Shown here one piece after another: positions 8,170 through 21,523 of a stretch of DNA of 64,000 bases. How positions within the stretch are numbered: position 1 is the stretch's first letter; every line of letters begins with the position of its first letter. The notes beneath the pieces were generated by a model. The model did not search any database. It saw only the letters and a program-made list of their open reading frames with translations, and was not told the origin of the DNA. The position numbers and the translations under genes were made by a program. This DNA comes from Halopseudomonas salegens (lineage in GTDB: Bacteria > Pseudomonadota > Gammaproteobacteria > Pseudomonadales > Pseudomonadaceae), in the NCBI RefSeq assembly GCF_900105655.1, contig NZ_LT629787.1, positions 2,666,001-2,730,000 of the forward strand. Reading direction: 5' to 3'.

Positions 8170-10917
8170 CTAATCGATACGCCCGTGACAATGCTTGTAT
8201 TTCTTCCCGGAACCACACGGGCAGGGATCGTTGCGCCCGACCTTGGGCCCGTCACGCGTGACCGGAGCGGCATTCGGCGTACCCGCAGCCGGCTGCTCAG
8301 GTGCTTCCGATTGACCCAGGGCGTTGGCCTCATCATGCTTGAATTGCATGCGTCGAGCCAGATCTTCGGCTTGCTGGCGCAGACGAGCTTCCTCTTCAGC
8401 CGGATCTTCACGACGCACCTGTACATGACTGAGGACACGAATGGTGTCGTGCTTGATCGACTCCAGCATTTCTTCAAACATGTTGAAGGCTTCGCGCTTG
8501 TATTCCTGCTTGGGGTTCTTCTGCGCGTAGCCGCGCAAATGAATCCCCTGACGAAGATGATCCATGGTCGCCAGATGCTCTTTCCACAGGTCATCCAGCA
8601 CCCGCAGCAGCATCTGTTTCTCAAAGGCGCGCAAATTCTCTTTGCCGGCCACTTCTTCCTTGGCTGCGTAGGATTCGATATGGGCATCCAGGATGCGTTG
8701 ACGCAAACCTTCTTCGTGCAATGCACCATCTGCATCCAGCCACTCGGAAATCGGCAGCTTGAGACCCAGCTCTGAATTCAGGTGGTTCTCCAGACCTTCC
8801 ACATCCCACTGCTCCGGCATGCTTTGCGGCGGAATATGCTGACTGACAGCATCGCTCACTACGTCTTCGCGAATAGCCTGAATCGTGTCGCTGACATCAT
8901 CGGCAGCCAGAATTTCGTTGCGCTGCCGGTAGATCACCTTGCGCTGTTCGTTGGCAACGTCATCGTACTCCAGCAACTGCTTGCGAATATCGAAGTTGCG
9001 TCCTTCAACCTTGCGCTGAGCTTTTTCGATGGCGTTGGTGACCATGCGGTGTTCGATCGCCTCGCCCTTCTCCATACCCAGCGCTTTCATGAAGTTCTTC
9101 ACCCGGTCAGAGGCAAAGATGCGCATCAGGCTGTCTTCCAGCGACAGATAGAAACGGCTGGAACCGGGGTCACCCTGACGACCGGCACGACCACGCAACT
9201 GGTTGTCAATCCGACGCGATTCGTGACGCTCGCAGGCAATAATGTGCAAGCCACCGGCATCGAGTACGGCCTGATGACGCTGCTGCCATTCAGTATTGAT
9301 CTGGGCAACCTGCTCGTCAGTCGGGTTCTCCAGCTTGGCGACTTCCGCCTCCCAGCTACCACCCAGAATGATATCGGTACCGCGACCGGCCATATTGGTG
9401 GCGATGGTGACGGCACCCGGGCGACCGGCCTGGGCAATAATCTCGGCTTCTTTCTCGTGGAACTTGGCGTTCAGGACCTGGTGCGGAATATTGGCCTTTT
9501 TCAGTTCACCGGAAACAATCTCCGATGACTCGATAGACGCAGTACCAACCAGAATCGGACGGCCCTGGGCCATGCTTTCCTTGATGTCGGCGACAATGGC
9601 AGCAAATTTCTCTTCGATGGTCAGATAGACCAGATCGTTGTAGTCCTTGCGCGCCATCGGCTTGTTGGTCGGAATCACCACCACGTCGAGACCGTAAATC
9701 TGGCGGAACTCGAAAGCCTCGGTGTCGGCTGTACCGGTCATGCCCGAGAGCTTGTTGTACAGACGGAAGTAGTTCTGGAAGGTGGTTGAGGCCAGGGTCT
9801 GGCTTTCGGCCTGAATATCCAGACCTTCCTTGGCTTCAATCGCCTGATGCAGGCCCTCGGACAAGCGCCGGCCCGGCATGCTGCGTCCGGTATGCTCGTC
9901 AACCAAGATGACCTGATTGTTCTGCACAATATATTCCACATTACGATGAAACAGCGTGTGCGCACGCAAGCCGGAATGCACATGATGCAACAGGCTCAGG
10001 TTACTGGCCGAATACAGGCTTTCACCTTCCGGCAACAGGCCTTCCTTGATCAGCAACTCTTCAATGAACTGGTGGCCGCTTTCGTTCAGTTCGACCTGAC
10101 GGGTTTTCTCGTCAATGTAGTAATGACCGTCTACTTCTTCCTGCTCGCCCTCACCTTCTTCGGCGAGGTAACCACGTGTCAGCCTGGGAATCAGCTTGTT
10201 GATTGCCGCATAGAGCTTGGAGCTGTCCTGAGCCGGGCCGGAAATGATCAGCGGCGTACGCGCCTCATCGATCAGAATGGAATCGACCTCATCGACAATG
10301 GAGAAATTCAGTTCACGCTGGAATTTGTCCTCGAGACGGAAAGCCATGTTGTCGCGCAGGTAATCAAAACCGAATTCATTATTGGTGCCGTAGGTAATAT
10401 CACTGCGATAGGCGGCACGCTTTTCTTCCGGATCCTGAAAGGGCACTACGATGCCGACCGTCATGCCGAGAAACTCATACAGCGGGCGCATCCAGTTGGC
10501 ATCCCGCTTGGCCAGGTAATCATTCACCGTCACCACATGAACGCCGCGACCGGACAAGGCATTCAGATACGCCGGCAAGGTGGCCACCAGGGTCTTGCCT
10601 TCACCGGTTTTCATCTCGGCAATCTTGCCTTCGTGCAGGGTGATCCCCCCGATCATCTGGGCATCAAAGTGACGCATACCCATAATGCGCTTGCTCGCCT
10701 CACGCACCACTGCAAAAGCTTCAGGCAGAATATCGTCCAGGCTTTTGCCATCTGCCAACTGGGCTTTCAGGGCATCCGTCTTGGCCTTCAGCTGTTCGTC
10801 ACTGAGCCCGTTCAGGGCTTCCTCGTGCGCATTGATCGCATTGACAACTTTGCCCATGCGCTTCAACTCGCGCTCGTTTTTGCTTCCAAACAGTTTTTTC
10901 AATAAAGGCGCAAACAT
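8170..10917 (-). CDS. secA: Preprotein translocase ATPase SecA
   Basis: Motor of the Sec export pathway, 915 residues, binding SecYEG and preproteins. Domain landmarks in order: Walker A MKTGEGKT near residue 105, [13 protein letters not shown] (DEAD motif), the preprotein cross-linking domain, the second nucleotide fold with [10 protein letters not shown] and [19 protein letters not shown], and a C-terminal zinc-binding SEC-C tail [17 protein letters not shown] 10917 gives the family N-terminus ([14 protein letters not shown]); the longer frame to 10962 is not used. It lies next to the M23 peptidase gene. Confidence 0.98.
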   Translation of the reverse strand: MFAPLLKKLFGSKNERELKRMGKVVNAINAHEEALNGLSDEQLKAKTDALKAQLADGKSLDDILPEAFAVVREASKRIMGMRHFDAQMIGGITLHEGKIAEMKTGEGKTLVATLPAYLNALSGRGVHVVTVNDYLAKRDANWMRPLYEFLGMTVGIVVPFQDPEEKRAAYRSDITYGTNNEFGFDYLRDNMAFRLEDKFQRELNFSIVDEVDSILIDEARTPLIISGPAQDSSKLYAAINKLIPRLTRGYLAEEGEGEQEEVDGHYYIDEKTRQVELNESGHQFIEELLIKEGLLPEGESLYSASNLSLLHHVHSGLRAHTLFHRNVEYIVQNNQVILVDEHTGRSMPGRRLSEGLHQAIEAKEGLDIQAESQTLASTTFQNYFRLYNKLSGMTGTADTEAFEFRQIYGLDVVVIPTNKPMARKDYNDLVYLTIEEKFAAIVADIKESMAQGRPILVGTASIESSEIVSGELKKANIPHQVLNAKFHEKEAEIIAQAGRPGAVTIATNMAGRGTDIILGGSWEAEVAKLENPTDEQVAQINTEWQQRHQAVLDAGGLHIIACERHESRRIDNQLRGRAGRQGDPGSSRFYLSLEDSLMRIFASDRVKNFMKALGMEKGEAIEHRMVTNAIEKAQRKVEGRNFDIRKQLLEYDDVANEQRKVIYRQRNEILAADDVSDTIQAIREDVVSDAVSQHIPPQSMPEQWDVEGLENHLNSELGLKLPISEWLDADGALHEEGLRQRILDAHIESYAAKEEVAGKENLRAFEKQMLLRVLDDLWKEHLATMDHLRQGIHLRGYAQKNPKQEYKREAFNMFEEMLESIKHDTIRVLSHVQVRREDPAEEEARLRQQAEDLARRMQFKHDEANALGQSEAPEQPAAGTPNAAPVTRDGPKVGRNDPCPCGSGKKYKHCHGRID

Positions 10918-11031
10918 ATTCGATTCGGATTTCCGTTTGATGAGAGGACCGGCCAACGACATCCTGGGACCAGGTCAGTGATCGGGCATTCTACTCTGAT
11001 TCGATGACAGGCATAAACTGCTCTGATCAAC

Positions 11032-11946
11032 TCAACGCAGGGCAATATACCGCGCCGGGTTGACCGCCATGCCATTACGACGAATTTCGAGATGCAAATG
11101 GGGGCCGGTGGAACGACCACTGGTGCCAACTGTCGCAATTTCCTCACCTTTCTGCACCAGATCACCGGTCTCGACGACCAGTTGGCGTGCGTGGGCATAT
11201 CGTGAGGTATAACCGTTGCCGTGAGTGATTTCGACCATATTGCCATAGGCGCCATTACGTCCGGAAAAAGTCACCACGCCGGCGCCTACTGCATATATGG
11301 GCGTGCCGTGTGGTGCGGCAAAATCCAGACCGGTATGCATTGCGGTACGGCCACTGATCGGATCAGTGCGACGTCCGTAGCCGGACGACACATAACCTTC
11401 ATGCACCGGCATGAAATCCAGCAAGGCATTGGCGTCGGTTTGCCGGGTCAGCATCAGCTCTTCCAGCAGCCGCAGCTGCCGGGTGCGATTATCAACCCGG
11501 GCAGACAATTGCTCGAGCAGAGACTGCACATCAGGCTGTTCGATGGTCAAATTGCTCTGCGGGCGCTCGGGGCCACCGACCCCGGGCTCCAGATCAAAGT
11601 CAAACTCACCATCGGACAGATCGGCCAGCTCGGTCAGCCTCTGGCCCAACGCGTCCAGCCGGCTGAGGCGGGTTTGCAGGCGGGCCAGCTGCTGGGTCAT
11701 GCGTTCCAGCTGGGCATGCGAACCATCCAGCTCGGCCTGCAGATCCGGCTCGTCACTCACGTCCAGAATGTCGGCTTCGACAATCGCTTCATAACCGGGT
11801 GACGGCGCGGACATCACCTTCCAGGTAAAACCCGCGAGCATGACGGGCAGTGTGAGCAGCAAGAAGCCGGCAGCCAGAAGCCAGGGAGCCGTCAGCGTCA
11901 ACGAACGCGCCGCTCCATGCCGGCCAGTCAGAATAATGATGTTCAC
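11032..11946 (-). CDS. M23-family murein endopeptidase (LytM domain)
   Basis: 304-residue envelope protein with one N-terminal membrane segment (about residues 18-42), a coiled-coil-like linker (QLERMTQQLARLQTRLSRLD) and a C-terminal LytM/M23 domain. The zinc ligands are visible: MHTGLDFAAPHGTPIYA (His and Asp) and GPHLHLEIR (HxH). It probably cuts or regulates cutting of peptidoglycan cross-links in the periplasm. The start is a GTG at 11946 with GGGGGA eight bases upstream, matching family N-termini that begin (V/M)NIIILTGRHG. It lies upstream of secA on the same strand. Confidence 0.9.
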   Translation of the reverse strand: MNIIILTGRHGAARSLTLTAPWLLAAGFLLLTLPVMLAGFTWKVMSAPSPGYEAIVEADILDVSDEPDLQAELDGSHAQLERMTQQLARLQTRLSRLDALGQRLTELADLSDGEFDFDLEPGVGGPERPQSNLTIEQPDVQSLLEQLSARVDNRTRQLRLLEELMLTRQTDANALLDFMPVHEGYVSSGYGRRTDPISGRTAMHTGLDFAAPHGTPIYAVGAGVVTFSGRNGAYGNMVEITHGNGYTSRYAHARQLVVETGDLVQKGEEIATVGTSGRSTGPHLHLEIRRNGMAVNPARYIALR

Positions 11947-12017
11947 TCGTTTCCCCCAACGCGTGCCTGAGACGATTCTGCTAGGATGATCGCACTCGTT
12001 CAATATCAGGCAGTCAA

Positions 12018-12488
12018 ATGTCTTTATATCCACTTTCTGCGCGCCAACCAGGCGACTTGCTGCGTACCAGCAGCACGTTGCGCGGCCTGTTTCAGCAGGC
12101 ACGGCAGCTCGAGCGACTGCAACTTTTGCTGGATAGCCAATTGGAACCAGCGGCCCGTGAACATTGTCGAATTGCCTCGCTGCGCGATGGCGTCATGCGC
12201 CTGATTGTCAGTAACGGCCACTGGGCTACCCGGCTGCGTTACCAGCAACGACGCCTGATTCGTCAATTACAGGCTTTTAATGAATTCGCCACCTTAACCA
12301 AAATCCACTGCAAGGTACAGCCCGTTAAGCCGCCACGCACTGTGCCGCCGCGCGTTATGCGGCCGTCAAAAGTGGCTGCCGAAAGCTTGCAAACAACTGC
12401 CGAGGGCATTGAAGACCCCACGCTGAGGTCTGCGCTTGAGCGCCTGGCGCGCCATCACCGGCAGAACGCCGGGACTGCTGAGGAATAA
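12018..12488 (+). CDS. DUF721 / DciA-like protein
   Basis: 156-residue basic protein with the DUF721 domain (about residues 8-100; HWATRLRYQQRRLIRQL is the characteristic part). DciA, of the same family, loads the replicative helicase in bacteria without DnaC, so a role in replication is possible. The C-terminal third is low-complexity and rich in Pro, Arg and Ala. Gene neighbours (lpxC, M23 peptidase, secA) match Pseudomonas. Whether it is the functional DciA or a paralogue cannot be decided from sequence. Confidence 0.75.
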   Translation: MSLYPLSARQPGDLLRTSSTLRGLFQQARQLERLQLLLDSQLEPAAREHCRIASLRDGVMRLIVSNGHWATRLRYQQRRLIRQLQAFNEFATLTKIHCKVQPVKPPRTVPPRVMRPSKVAAESLQTTAEGIEDPTLRSALERLARHHRQNAGTAEE

Positions 12489-12518
12489 AAAACGGCCACC
12501 GAGGTGGCCGTAAAAAAA
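12485..12518. terminator. Bidirectional terminator between the DUF721 gene and lpxC
   Basis: Perfect stem ACGGCCAC-CGAG-GTGGCCGT (12492-12511), with an A-rich run on the left and seven A bases on the right (12512-12518). Read from the minus strand after lpxC, the left A-run becomes a U-tract. It lies between convergent genes and fits an intrinsic terminator best for the lpxC transcript. Confidence 0.8.
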
Positions 12519-12533
12519 CGAAACGAGTCAGGG

Positions 12534-13445
12534 TCAGACGGCGGCAGCCGGGCGCATGAAGGAGATCGGCGCAGTGCCGGAATCCTCGAAAGTCACTATG
12601 TCCCAGGCATCCTGATTGGCCAGCAATGAACGCAACAACTTGTTGTTCAGTGCATGACCGGACTTTTCGCCACGGAACTCGCCAACCAGGCTTTTACCCA
12701 GCAGATACAAATCACCAATCGCGTCCAGAATCTTGTGTTTGACGAATTCGTCCTCGTAACGCAGGCCGTCTTCATTCAATACACGGTACTCGTCGACCAC
12801 AATGGCGTTGTCCACACTGCCGCCCAGGGCCAGATTCTGTGAGCGCAGGTATTCGATATCACGCATGAAACCGAAGGTGCGCGCACGACTGACTTCCTTG
12901 ACGAAAGAGGTGCTGGAAAAGTCGACACTGGCGAACTGGCTGCGGCCACGGAAAACCGGGTGATCGAAGTCAATGGCGAAGGACACCTTGAATCCCTCGA
13001 AGGGAACAAAAGTGGCTTTCTTGCCATCTTCTTCAACGCTGACTTCGCGCTTGATGCGAATGAACTGTTTCGGTGCATCCTGCTCCTCGATGCCAGCAGA
13101 CTGGATCAGGAACACGAAAGGCCCGGCACTGCCATCCATGATTGGCACTTCCGGGGCACTCAGTTCAACGACGGCATTGTCGATACCCAAACCAGCCATG
13201 GCTGACAGCAGGTGTTCAACGGTATCGACTTTGGCGCCATCCTTGACCAGGGTGGTAGACATGGTGGTTTCACCGACATTCTCGGCACGCGCCGGAATAT
13301 CCACCATTGGCTCCAGATCAACTCGTCGGAACACGATTCCGCTATCTACCGGCGCCGGCTTCATGGTGAGATAGACCTTTTCACCGGAGTGCAGCCCAAC
13401 ACCGGTTGCCCGGATGGTGTTCTTCAATGTGCGCTGTCTGATCAT
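12534..13445 (-). CDS. lpxC: UDP-3-O-acyl-N-acetylglucosamine deacetylase LpxC
   Basis: Zinc deacetylase of 303 residues that commits UDP-acyl-GlcNAc to lipid A synthesis. Zinc ligands are visible in [11 protein letters not shown] (His) and [14 protein letters not shown] (His and Asp). The N-terminus [21 protein letters not shown] is standard and decides the start at 13445 over an in-frame ATG seven codons earlier. It is the last gene after ftsZ in the dcw region, with about 110 bases between them that probably hold its own promoter. Confidence 0.98.
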   Translation of the reverse strand: MIRQRTLKNTIRATGVGLHSGEKVYLTMKPAPVDSGIVFRRVDLEPMVDIPARAENVGETTMSTTLVKDGAKVDTVEHLLSAMAGLGIDNAVVELSAPEVPIMDGSAGPFVFLIQSAGIEEQDAPKQFIRIKREVSVEEDGKKATFVPFEGFKVSFAIDFDHPVFRGRSQFASVDFSSTSFVKEVSRARTFGFMRDIEYLRSQNLALGGSVDNAIVVDEYRVLNEDGLRYEDEFVKHKILDAIGDLYLLGKSLVGEFRGEKSGHALNNKLLRSLLANQDAWDIVTFEDSGTAPISFMRPAAAV

Positions 13446-13555
13446 AGATACCTGGCCTTCGCTCAATTGCGAATTATTGTCAACAAACGGCGTGCATCAT
13501 AGCAAAGTCAACCTTGCTTGGATACCAAACCGCCCTATGCCACCGATTGACCCGA

Positions 13556-14728
13556 TCAATCAGCCTGCCGCCGCAGGAACGCCGGAATATCCAGATAATC
13601 CAGATCATCCGCCGGTTGATTCTGCCGCTGCACCGCGGCGTTGCCACCGGCCGGCTGGTTGCGCATAACGGTCGGGCGATCCAGGTCACGGTAGTTTGGC
13701 GCACTGGCTTCGTTACGCGACGGAGCGGCGGCCTGAGCAGTATTGTCTACCACCTTGACCGGCTTGTCGGACTTGTTGCCAAGCCCCGTGGCCACCACGG
13801 TAACGCGCAACTCATCACGCAGTTCCGGATCAATGACGGTGCCAACCACTACTGTAGCGGTTTCCGAGGCAAATTCCTCAACTGTATTACCCACTTCGGA
13901 GAACTCGCCCAGCGACAGGTCAGGGCCGGCGGTAATGTTGACCAGAATCCCGCGTGCGCCCATCAGGTTGACGTCTTCCAGCAGCGGGCTGCGGATGGCG
14001 GCTTCAGCGGCTTCACGGGCACGGTTCGGACCACTGGCGTGACCGGTACCCATCATTGCCATGCCCATTTCGCTCATGACGGTTTTCACGTCGGCAAAGT
14101 CGACGTTGATCATGCCCGGACGCATGATCAGATCAGCAATGCCCTGTACCGCGCCGAGCAATACGTCGTTGGCCTTGCTGAAGGCTGCCAGCAGACTGGC
14201 GTCCTTGCCCAGTACGGTGAGCAGTTTCTCGTTCGGAATGGTGATCAGCGAATCCACGTGCTGACTCAGTTCACGAATACCTTCTTCCGCCACCTGCATG
14301 CGCTTGCGGCCTTCGAAGGGGAACGGGCGGGTGACGACGGCCACGGTCAGAATACCCATTTCACGCGCCACTTCGGCAACGATGGGTGCTGCACCGGTAC
14401 CGGTACCACCGCCCATGCCTGCGGTAATGAATACCATGTCGGAGCCCTGCAGAACTTCAGCAATACGCTCGCGATCCTCGATCGCCGCTTCGCGACCGAT
14501 CAGCGGGTTGGCGCCGGCGCCCAGACCCTTGGTGACCGTAGATCCCAGCTGCAGAACGGTTCGTGCGCTGACATTTTTCAATGCCTGGGCATCGGTATTG
14601 GCGCAGATGAAATCGACGCCTTCGACATTGTTGGTCACCATGTGCTGCAGGGCATTACCACCACCACCACCAACACCAATGACTTTGATCACTGCATTTT
14701 GCGGTACGTTATCGATCAGTTCGAACAT
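13556..14728 (-). CDS. ftsZ: Cell division protein FtsZ
   Basis: Tubulin-like GTPase of 390 residues that forms the Z-ring. It has the N-terminal GVGGGGGNA, the tubulin signature GGGTGTGAAP, the T7-loop region NVDFADVKTVM, a variable Gln/Asn-rich linker and the conserved C-terminal peptide DYLDIPAFLRRQAD that binds FtsA and ZipA. It lies 75 bases downstream of ftsA in the classical order. Confidence 0.99.
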   Translation of the reverse strand: MFELIDNVPQNAVIKVIGVGGGGGNALQHMVTNNVEGVDFICANTDAQALKNVSARTVLQLGSTVTKGLGAGANPLIGREAAIEDRERIAEVLQGSDMVFITAGMGGGTGTGAAPIVAEVAREMGILTVAVVTRPFPFEGRKRMQVAEEGIRELSQHVDSLITIPNEKLLTVLGKDASLLAAFSKANDVLLGAVQGIADLIMRPGMINVDFADVKTVMSEMGMAMMGTGHASGPNRAREAAEAAIRSPLLEDVNLMGARGILVNITAGPDLSLGEFSEVGNTVEEFASETATVVVGTVIDPELRDELRVTVVATGLGNKSDKPVKVVDNTAQAAAPSRNEASAPNYRDLDRPTVMRNQPAGGNAAVQRQNQPADDLDYLDIPAFLRRQAD

Positions 14729-14803
14729 GATCTTTCTCCTTGAGTACAGACTCGTTTCGTTGCGTTTCGTTGTCGTGCATTTGCCTGCTTGACGCAGGTC
14801 TGG

Positions 14804-16036
14804 TTAAAAATTGCCCTTGAACCAACGGGTCAGACGTCCCCACAGTGGATCCTTGGAAGAATCCGGGCCGCCAGCTGAATGACCACCGTGATGCTGGTGG
14901 CCGTAATGCAGCAGACCGACACTGGTGGCGTAAATCGGATTACGCACCACATCGACCAGCCCCTTGAACTCCTGCGGCACGCCAAGGCGTACCGGCATAT
15001 GGAAAATCTCTTCGGCCAGCTCCACCGCGCCTTCCATCTTGGCGGTGCCGCCGGTCATGACGATGCCGGCCGGTATCATGTCTTCGTACCCGGAACGACG
15101 CAGCTCAGCCTGAATCAGGGTGAACAGCTCGTCGTAGCGTGGCTCGACCACCTCCGCCAGGGCCTGCCGCGACAGGTCGCGCGGCGGGCGCTCACCCACA
15201 CTGGGCACCTTGATGGTTTCTTCCGGACCAGCCAGCTTGGCCAGGGCGCAGGCATAGCGAATCTTGATTTCTTCGGCATACTGGGTCGGCGTACGCAGCG
15301 CCATGGCAATGTCATTGGTGACCTGATCACCGGCAATCGGGATCACGGCGGTATGCCGGATGGCCCCTTCGGTGAAAATCGCGATGTCCGTGGTACCACC
15401 ACCGATATCCACCAGACAGACGCCCAGTTCCTTTTCGTCTTCGGTCAGCGAGGCATAGCTTGAGGCCAGTTGCTCGAGGATCACGTCTTCGACTTCCAGA
15501 CCACAGCGGCGGATGCATTTCTCGATGTTCTGCACCGCGTTCAGGGCGCAGGTCACCACATGAACCTTGGCCTCCAGACGCACGCCGGACATACCCAGGG
15601 GCTCGCGAACGCCTTCCTGGTTATCAATCACGTATTCCTGCGGCAACGAATGCAACACTTTCTGATCCGCAGGGATGGCCACCGCCTGACCGGCCTCCAG
15701 CACCCGCTCGATATCGGCCGGGGCCACTTCACCATCGCGAATCGCAACGATGCCGTGGGAGTTCTGACTGCGAATATGGCTACCGGCAATGCCGGCATAC
15801 ACTGAGTGGATCTGGCAGCCAGCCATCAGCTCGGCTTCCTCGATCGCGCGCTGAATCGATTGCACGGTGGATTCGATATTCACCACCACGCCTTTTTTCA
15901 GACCGCGCGACGGGTGCGAACCGATACCGACAATTTCCAGCTCGCCATCAGCACTGATCTCGCCCACCAGGGCAACCACCTTGGAGGTGCCAATGTCCAG
16001 CCCGACAATCATCTTGCTCCCCTGCTTGTTCGCCAT
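14804..16036 (-). CDS. ftsA: Cell division protein FtsA
   Basis: Actin-like ATPase of 410 residues that tethers FtsZ to the membrane. It shows the phosphate-1 motif VGLDIGTSKVVALVG, phosphate-2 VDIGGGTTDIA and adenosine-binding MTGGTAKMEGA. The C-terminal amphipathic helix WGRLTRWFKGNF is the membrane-targeting sequence. It lies nine bases after ftsQ. Confidence 0.98.
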   Translation of the reverse strand: MANKQGSKMIVGLDIGTSKVVALVGEISADGELEIVGIGSHPSRGLKKGVVVNIESTVQSIQRAIEEAELMAGCQIHSVYAGIAGSHIRSQNSHGIVAIRDGEVAPADIERVLEAGQAVAIPADQKVLHSLPQEYVIDNQEGVREPLGMSGVRLEAKVHVVTCALNAVQNIEKCIRRCGLEVEDVILEQLASSYASLTEDEKELGVCLVDIGGGTTDIAIFTEGAIRHTAVIPIAGDQVTNDIAMALRTPTQYAEEIKIRYACALAKLAGPEETIKVPSVGERPPRDLSRQALAEVVEPRYDELFTLIQAELRRSGYEDMIPAGIVMTGGTAKMEGAVELAEEIFHMPVRLGVPQEFKGLVDVVRNPIYATSVGLLHYGHQHHGGHSAGGPDSSKDPLWGRLTRWFKGNF

Positions 16037-16045
16037 AATGCTCCG

Positions 16046-16909
16046 TTACTCCCCTGCGGTTGTGCTGGTGGGTGAACGCCAGGCCACCGCCATTGCGTTG
16101 CTGTAGCGCAGGTCAACCCGCGCAATCTGATCACGCCGCTCACTGAGCAGGCGCTGATCAACCGTCAGAAAACGTTCCAGCTTGTCATTCAGTCGCTCGC
16201 GTCCGAGGCTGATCACAATTCCCTCCCGCGTGGTCAGGAACCAGCTGCCTCGTTCACGCAACTCAAGTTCGGCAATGCCGAACCCCTGATCACGCAGCTG
16301 CCGGTTGAACTGCTGGTACTGTTGCAAGACGCGTTCTCTCGAGCGCTCCGGACCATTCAGCTGTGGCAAATGGATAAAGCCACTCAGGTCATCCGGGGCG
16401 AATGTACGTCCGGCACTGTTCAGCAAGGCGCCCTCGCCCCAACGCGCAATCGGCAACTGCTCTTCCAGGTGAACCACCAGTTGATCCGGCCATACGCGCT
16501 GTACCGTCGAGTCCGCCACCCAGGGCATTGCCGCCAGATCCGTGCGCAGTGCATGAACATCCAGACCAAAAAAACTGGCCGTCAGGTACGGCTGAACCAC
16601 CGCCTGAATTGACGTCTGATCGATGTACTGCAACTCACCCTGCACGCTGACCAAAGCGATCGGCCGATCAGCCAATGGCAACAGTCGTTGACCCAACTCG
16701 AACAGGCCGACACCGAGGCCCACCAGTAACAGCGGCCAGACGACCTGTTGCAGTTTCGCCCCCAGCCCGCTGAACGCCGGCAAACGCCAGCGTGGCAATC
16801 TGGGCTGCCGCTGCACGGGTGGCGCCACACGCACAGCGCCCCGGCTCGACGCTTTGCGTCGAGTCGAAGCGCCGGCGGCGGCGCGATCGCGAATCAGCGG
16901 CCCAAACAT
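16046..16909 (-). CDS. ftsQ: Cell division protein FtsQ
   Basis: 287-residue bitopic divisome protein linking FtsB/FtsL to other components. A basic, Ala/Arg-rich cytoplasmic segment of ~55 residues precedes one membrane helix (VVWPLLLVGLGVGLFELG), a POTRA domain (PIALVSVQGELQYI) and the FtsQ beta domain (MPWVADSTVQRVWPDQLVV). It lies between ddlB and ftsA with short gaps. Confidence 0.96.
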   Translation of the reverse strand: MFGPLIRDRAAAGASTRRKASSRGAVRVAPPVQRQPRLPRWRLPAFSGLGAKLQQVVWPLLLVGLGVGLFELGQRLLPLADRPIALVSVQGELQYIDQTSIQAVVQPYLTASFFGLDVHALRTDLAAMPWVADSTVQRVWPDQLVVHLEEQLPIARWGEGALLNSAGRTFAPDDLSGFIHLPQLNGPERSRERVLQQYQQFNRQLRDQGFGIAELELRERGSWFLTTREGIVISLGRERLNDKLERFLTVDQRLLSERRDQIARVDLRYSNAMAVAWRSPTSTTAGE

Positions 16910-16918
16910 GGCTCAGCC

Positions 16919-19268
<2,350 letters not shown>

Positions 19269-19275
19269 TTTGCTG

Positions 19276-20349
19276 TTAGCGCGCACGGGCAACCTCCTGG
19301 CAGGCCTTGACCACGTCGTCGGTGGCGTTGGGTTTGGCTTGTTGTCGTGCATTTACGGCCATCTGCTGCAGCATCTCCGGGTGAGAAAACAGGGTCATCA
19401 GTCGCTGCGCCATATCGTCAGTGGTCAGACCATGCTGAGGCAGCAGTTCGGCTGCCCCCTGACTGGCGAGATAACGGGCATTGGCGGTCTGGTGATCGTC
19501 GATGGCATGCGGCAGCGGTATCAGCAAGGAAGGCCGGCCTGCAGCGGCCAGTTCGGCCACAGTCAGCGCGCCTGCCCGGCAAACCACCAGATCGGCCCAT
19601 TCGTAGGCGCCGGCCATATCGGCAATAAATGCTTCGACATGCGCATGCACGCCGGCTTCCTGATAGGCCGCACGGGCCTGCTCAAGATGCTGCTTGCCGC
19701 ACTGATGGACCACTTCCGGGCGTGATTCCGGCGCCAATTGCGCCAACGCCTGCGGCAGCAAGCGATTGAGCGGCAATGCCCCCAGGCTGCCGCCAAGAAT
19801 CAGCAAGCGCGGCCGCCGCTCACCCTGCCAGCCCATATCCGGAACCAGCAGAATCTCGTCACGCACCGGGTTACCTGTGCTGCGCCGTTTGGCATCGCCA
19901 GCAAAGCTGCCCGGAAAGCCTTCGCAGCGGCGTGACGCAAGAAAAGCGAGCAAACGGTTGCTGGTACCTACGACAGCGTTCTGCTCATGAATCACCAGGG
20001 GAATCCGTTTCAGCCAGGCTGCCAAACCACCGGGCCCGGTCACATAACCTCCGGCGCCCAGTACCACCTGTGGTTGCAACGTCCCGAGCAAGCGCAATGA
20101 CTGCCACAGCGCGCGGCTAACCCGCCAGGGCGCCTTCAGCAGGTCCAGCTTGCTCTTGCCACGCAACCCCTGAATATCGATGTAATGAATCGGCAGCCCC
20201 GCCTGGGGAACCAGCTCGGCTTCAATGCCCCGGCGTGTACCCAGCCAATGCACTTCGTAGCCCTGTGCCGCCAGGGCACGAGCGCATGCCAGCGCGGGAA
20301 ACACATGTCCGCCGGTACCACCGGCCATGACCAATACGCGCTTAGGCAT
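19276..20349 (-). CDS. murG: UDP-GlcNAc:lipid I transferase MurG
   Basis: GT28 glycosyltransferase of 357 residues that converts lipid I to lipid II at the inner face of the membrane. It has the N-terminal glycine loop [10 protein letters not shown] (residues 9-18), [23 protein letters not shown] and the donor-binding [15 protein letters not shown]. Its start overlaps the ftsW stop by eight bases. Confidence 0.97.
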   Translation of the reverse strand: MPKRVLVMAGGTGGHVFPALACARALAAQGYEVHWLGTRRGIEAELVPQAGLPIHYIDIQGLRGKSKLDLLKAPWRVSRALWQSLRLLGTLQPQVVLGAGGYVTGPGGLAAWLKRIPLVIHEQNAVVGTSNRLLAFLASRRCEGFPGSFAGDAKRRSTGNPVRDEILLVPDMGWQGERRPRLLILGGSLGALPLNRLLPQALAQLAPESRPEVVHQCGKQHLEQARAAYQEAGVHAHVEAFIADMAGAYEWADLVVCRAGALTVAELAAAGRPSLLIPLPHAIDDHQTANARYLASQGAAELLPQHGLTTDDMAQRLMTLFSHPEMLQQMAVNARQQAKPNATDDVVKACQEVARAR

Positions 20350-21523
20350 GGGTCACCTCCCGCTCGGCTTGACGTCGCTCCCAGTCAATCCGCAACAGAA
20401 TGCCCAGGCTGATGCAACAGACGATCAACGAACTACCTCCGTAACTCAAAAATGGCAGGGTCAGGCCCTTGGTTGGCAACAGGCCGGTGTTCACCCCGAC
20501 GTTGATCAGTATCTGTCCGCACCACATGATGGCGATGCCATAAGCCAGATACGCCGCAAACAGCTGATTGCTGCGCTCGGCCCACAGGCCGATGTACAGG
20601 CTGCGCAAGGCAACGAACACCAGCAGGGCAAAAGCCGCCAGCGCCCCGATCAGACCCAGCTCTTCAGCCAGTACGGCAAAGACGAAATCGGTATGCGCTT
20701 CCGGCAGGTAAAACTGTTTCTGGATGCTGTTACCCAGCCCGGCACCCAACCATTCACCGCGCCCGAAGGCAATCAGTGCCTGGGTCAACTGATAACCGCT
20801 ACCGTAGGGGTCATCCCAGGGATTGAGGAAGGCGGTAAGCCGCTGCATGCGATAGGGCGCGGCAGCGACCATTGCGGCGCCAGCAGCGGCGATGGCACCG
20901 AACAGAACGGTAAAGCGCAGCAAGCCAACGCCGGCGAGAAACAACATGCCGACCGCCGCACCCATGAGAATCACGGTGGCACCAAAGTCCGGCTCAGCCA
21001 TCAACAGGGCGCCAATCGGAAACAGGATCAGGAACGGCTTGATAAAGCCCATCCAGCCCTCTTCCACTTCATTCTTGCGGTGCACCAGATACCCAGACAG
21101 GAAGACCACGGCAAACAGCTTGGCCAGCTCTGAAGGCTGCACATTGATGGGGCCCAAGGCGATCCAGCGCCAGCTGCCGTTTACTTCACGGCCAATGCCG
21201 GGAATCAGCACCACAACCAACAGCACAATGGCCAACCCGAGCAGCACAAAACGAAACTGCTCCCAGAACCGCAGCGGTATTGCCAGTGCCGCCAAAGCCG
21301 CACTGACAGCCAACACCAGATAGATGAGCTGACGAATCATGTAATGCAGCGGGTTGCCCAGCGTACCGGCGGCAACTTCCATCGAGGCCGAGGACACCAT
21401 CACCAGTCCAAGACCGAGCAAGACAATCACTGCCAGCAACAGACGCCAGTCAAAATCGAGCCGGCGCGGCCCGATCAGCGGGCCAGCCCAGCTCACAATC
21501 AGAGGTCGCAAGCTGATCAACAT
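20342..21523 (-). CDS. ftsW: Lipid II polymerase FtsW (SEDS family)
   Basis: 393-residue SEDS protein with about ten membrane helices; the septal peptidoglycan glycosyltransferase partner of FtsI. Family blocks include GLVMVSSASMEVAA, NGSWRWIALGPINVQPSE, MAEPDFGATVILMG, the AHTDFVFAVLAEELGLIG stretch and the C-terminal LPFLSYGGSSL. Overlaps with murD upstream (7 bases) and murG downstream suggest tight coupling. Confidence 0.97.
   Translation of the reverse strand: MLISLRPLIVSWAGPLIGPRRLDFDWRLLLAVIVLLGLGLVMVSSASMEVAAGTLGNPLHYMIRQLIYLVLAVSAALAALAIPLRFWEQFRFVLLGLAIVLLVVVLIPGIGREVNGSWRWIALGPINVQPSELAKLFAVVFLSGYLVHRKNEVEEGWMGFIKPFLILFPIGALLMAEPDFGATVILMGAAVGMLFLAGVGLLRFTVLFGAIAAAGAAMVAAAPYRMQRLTAFLNPWDDPYGSGYQLTQALIAFGRGEWLGAGLGNSIQKQFYLPEAHTDFVFAVLAEELGLIGALAAFALLVFVALRSLYIGLWAERSNQLFAAYLAYGIAIMWCGQILINVGVNTGLLPTKGLTLPFLSYGGSSLIVCCISLGILLRIDWERRQAEREVTHA

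Noticed and set aside
13514..14743. 409-codon open frame antisense to ftsZ
   Set aside because: Composition (many His, Asn, Gly) is that of a reverse shadow of ftsZ; ftsZ itself is certain.
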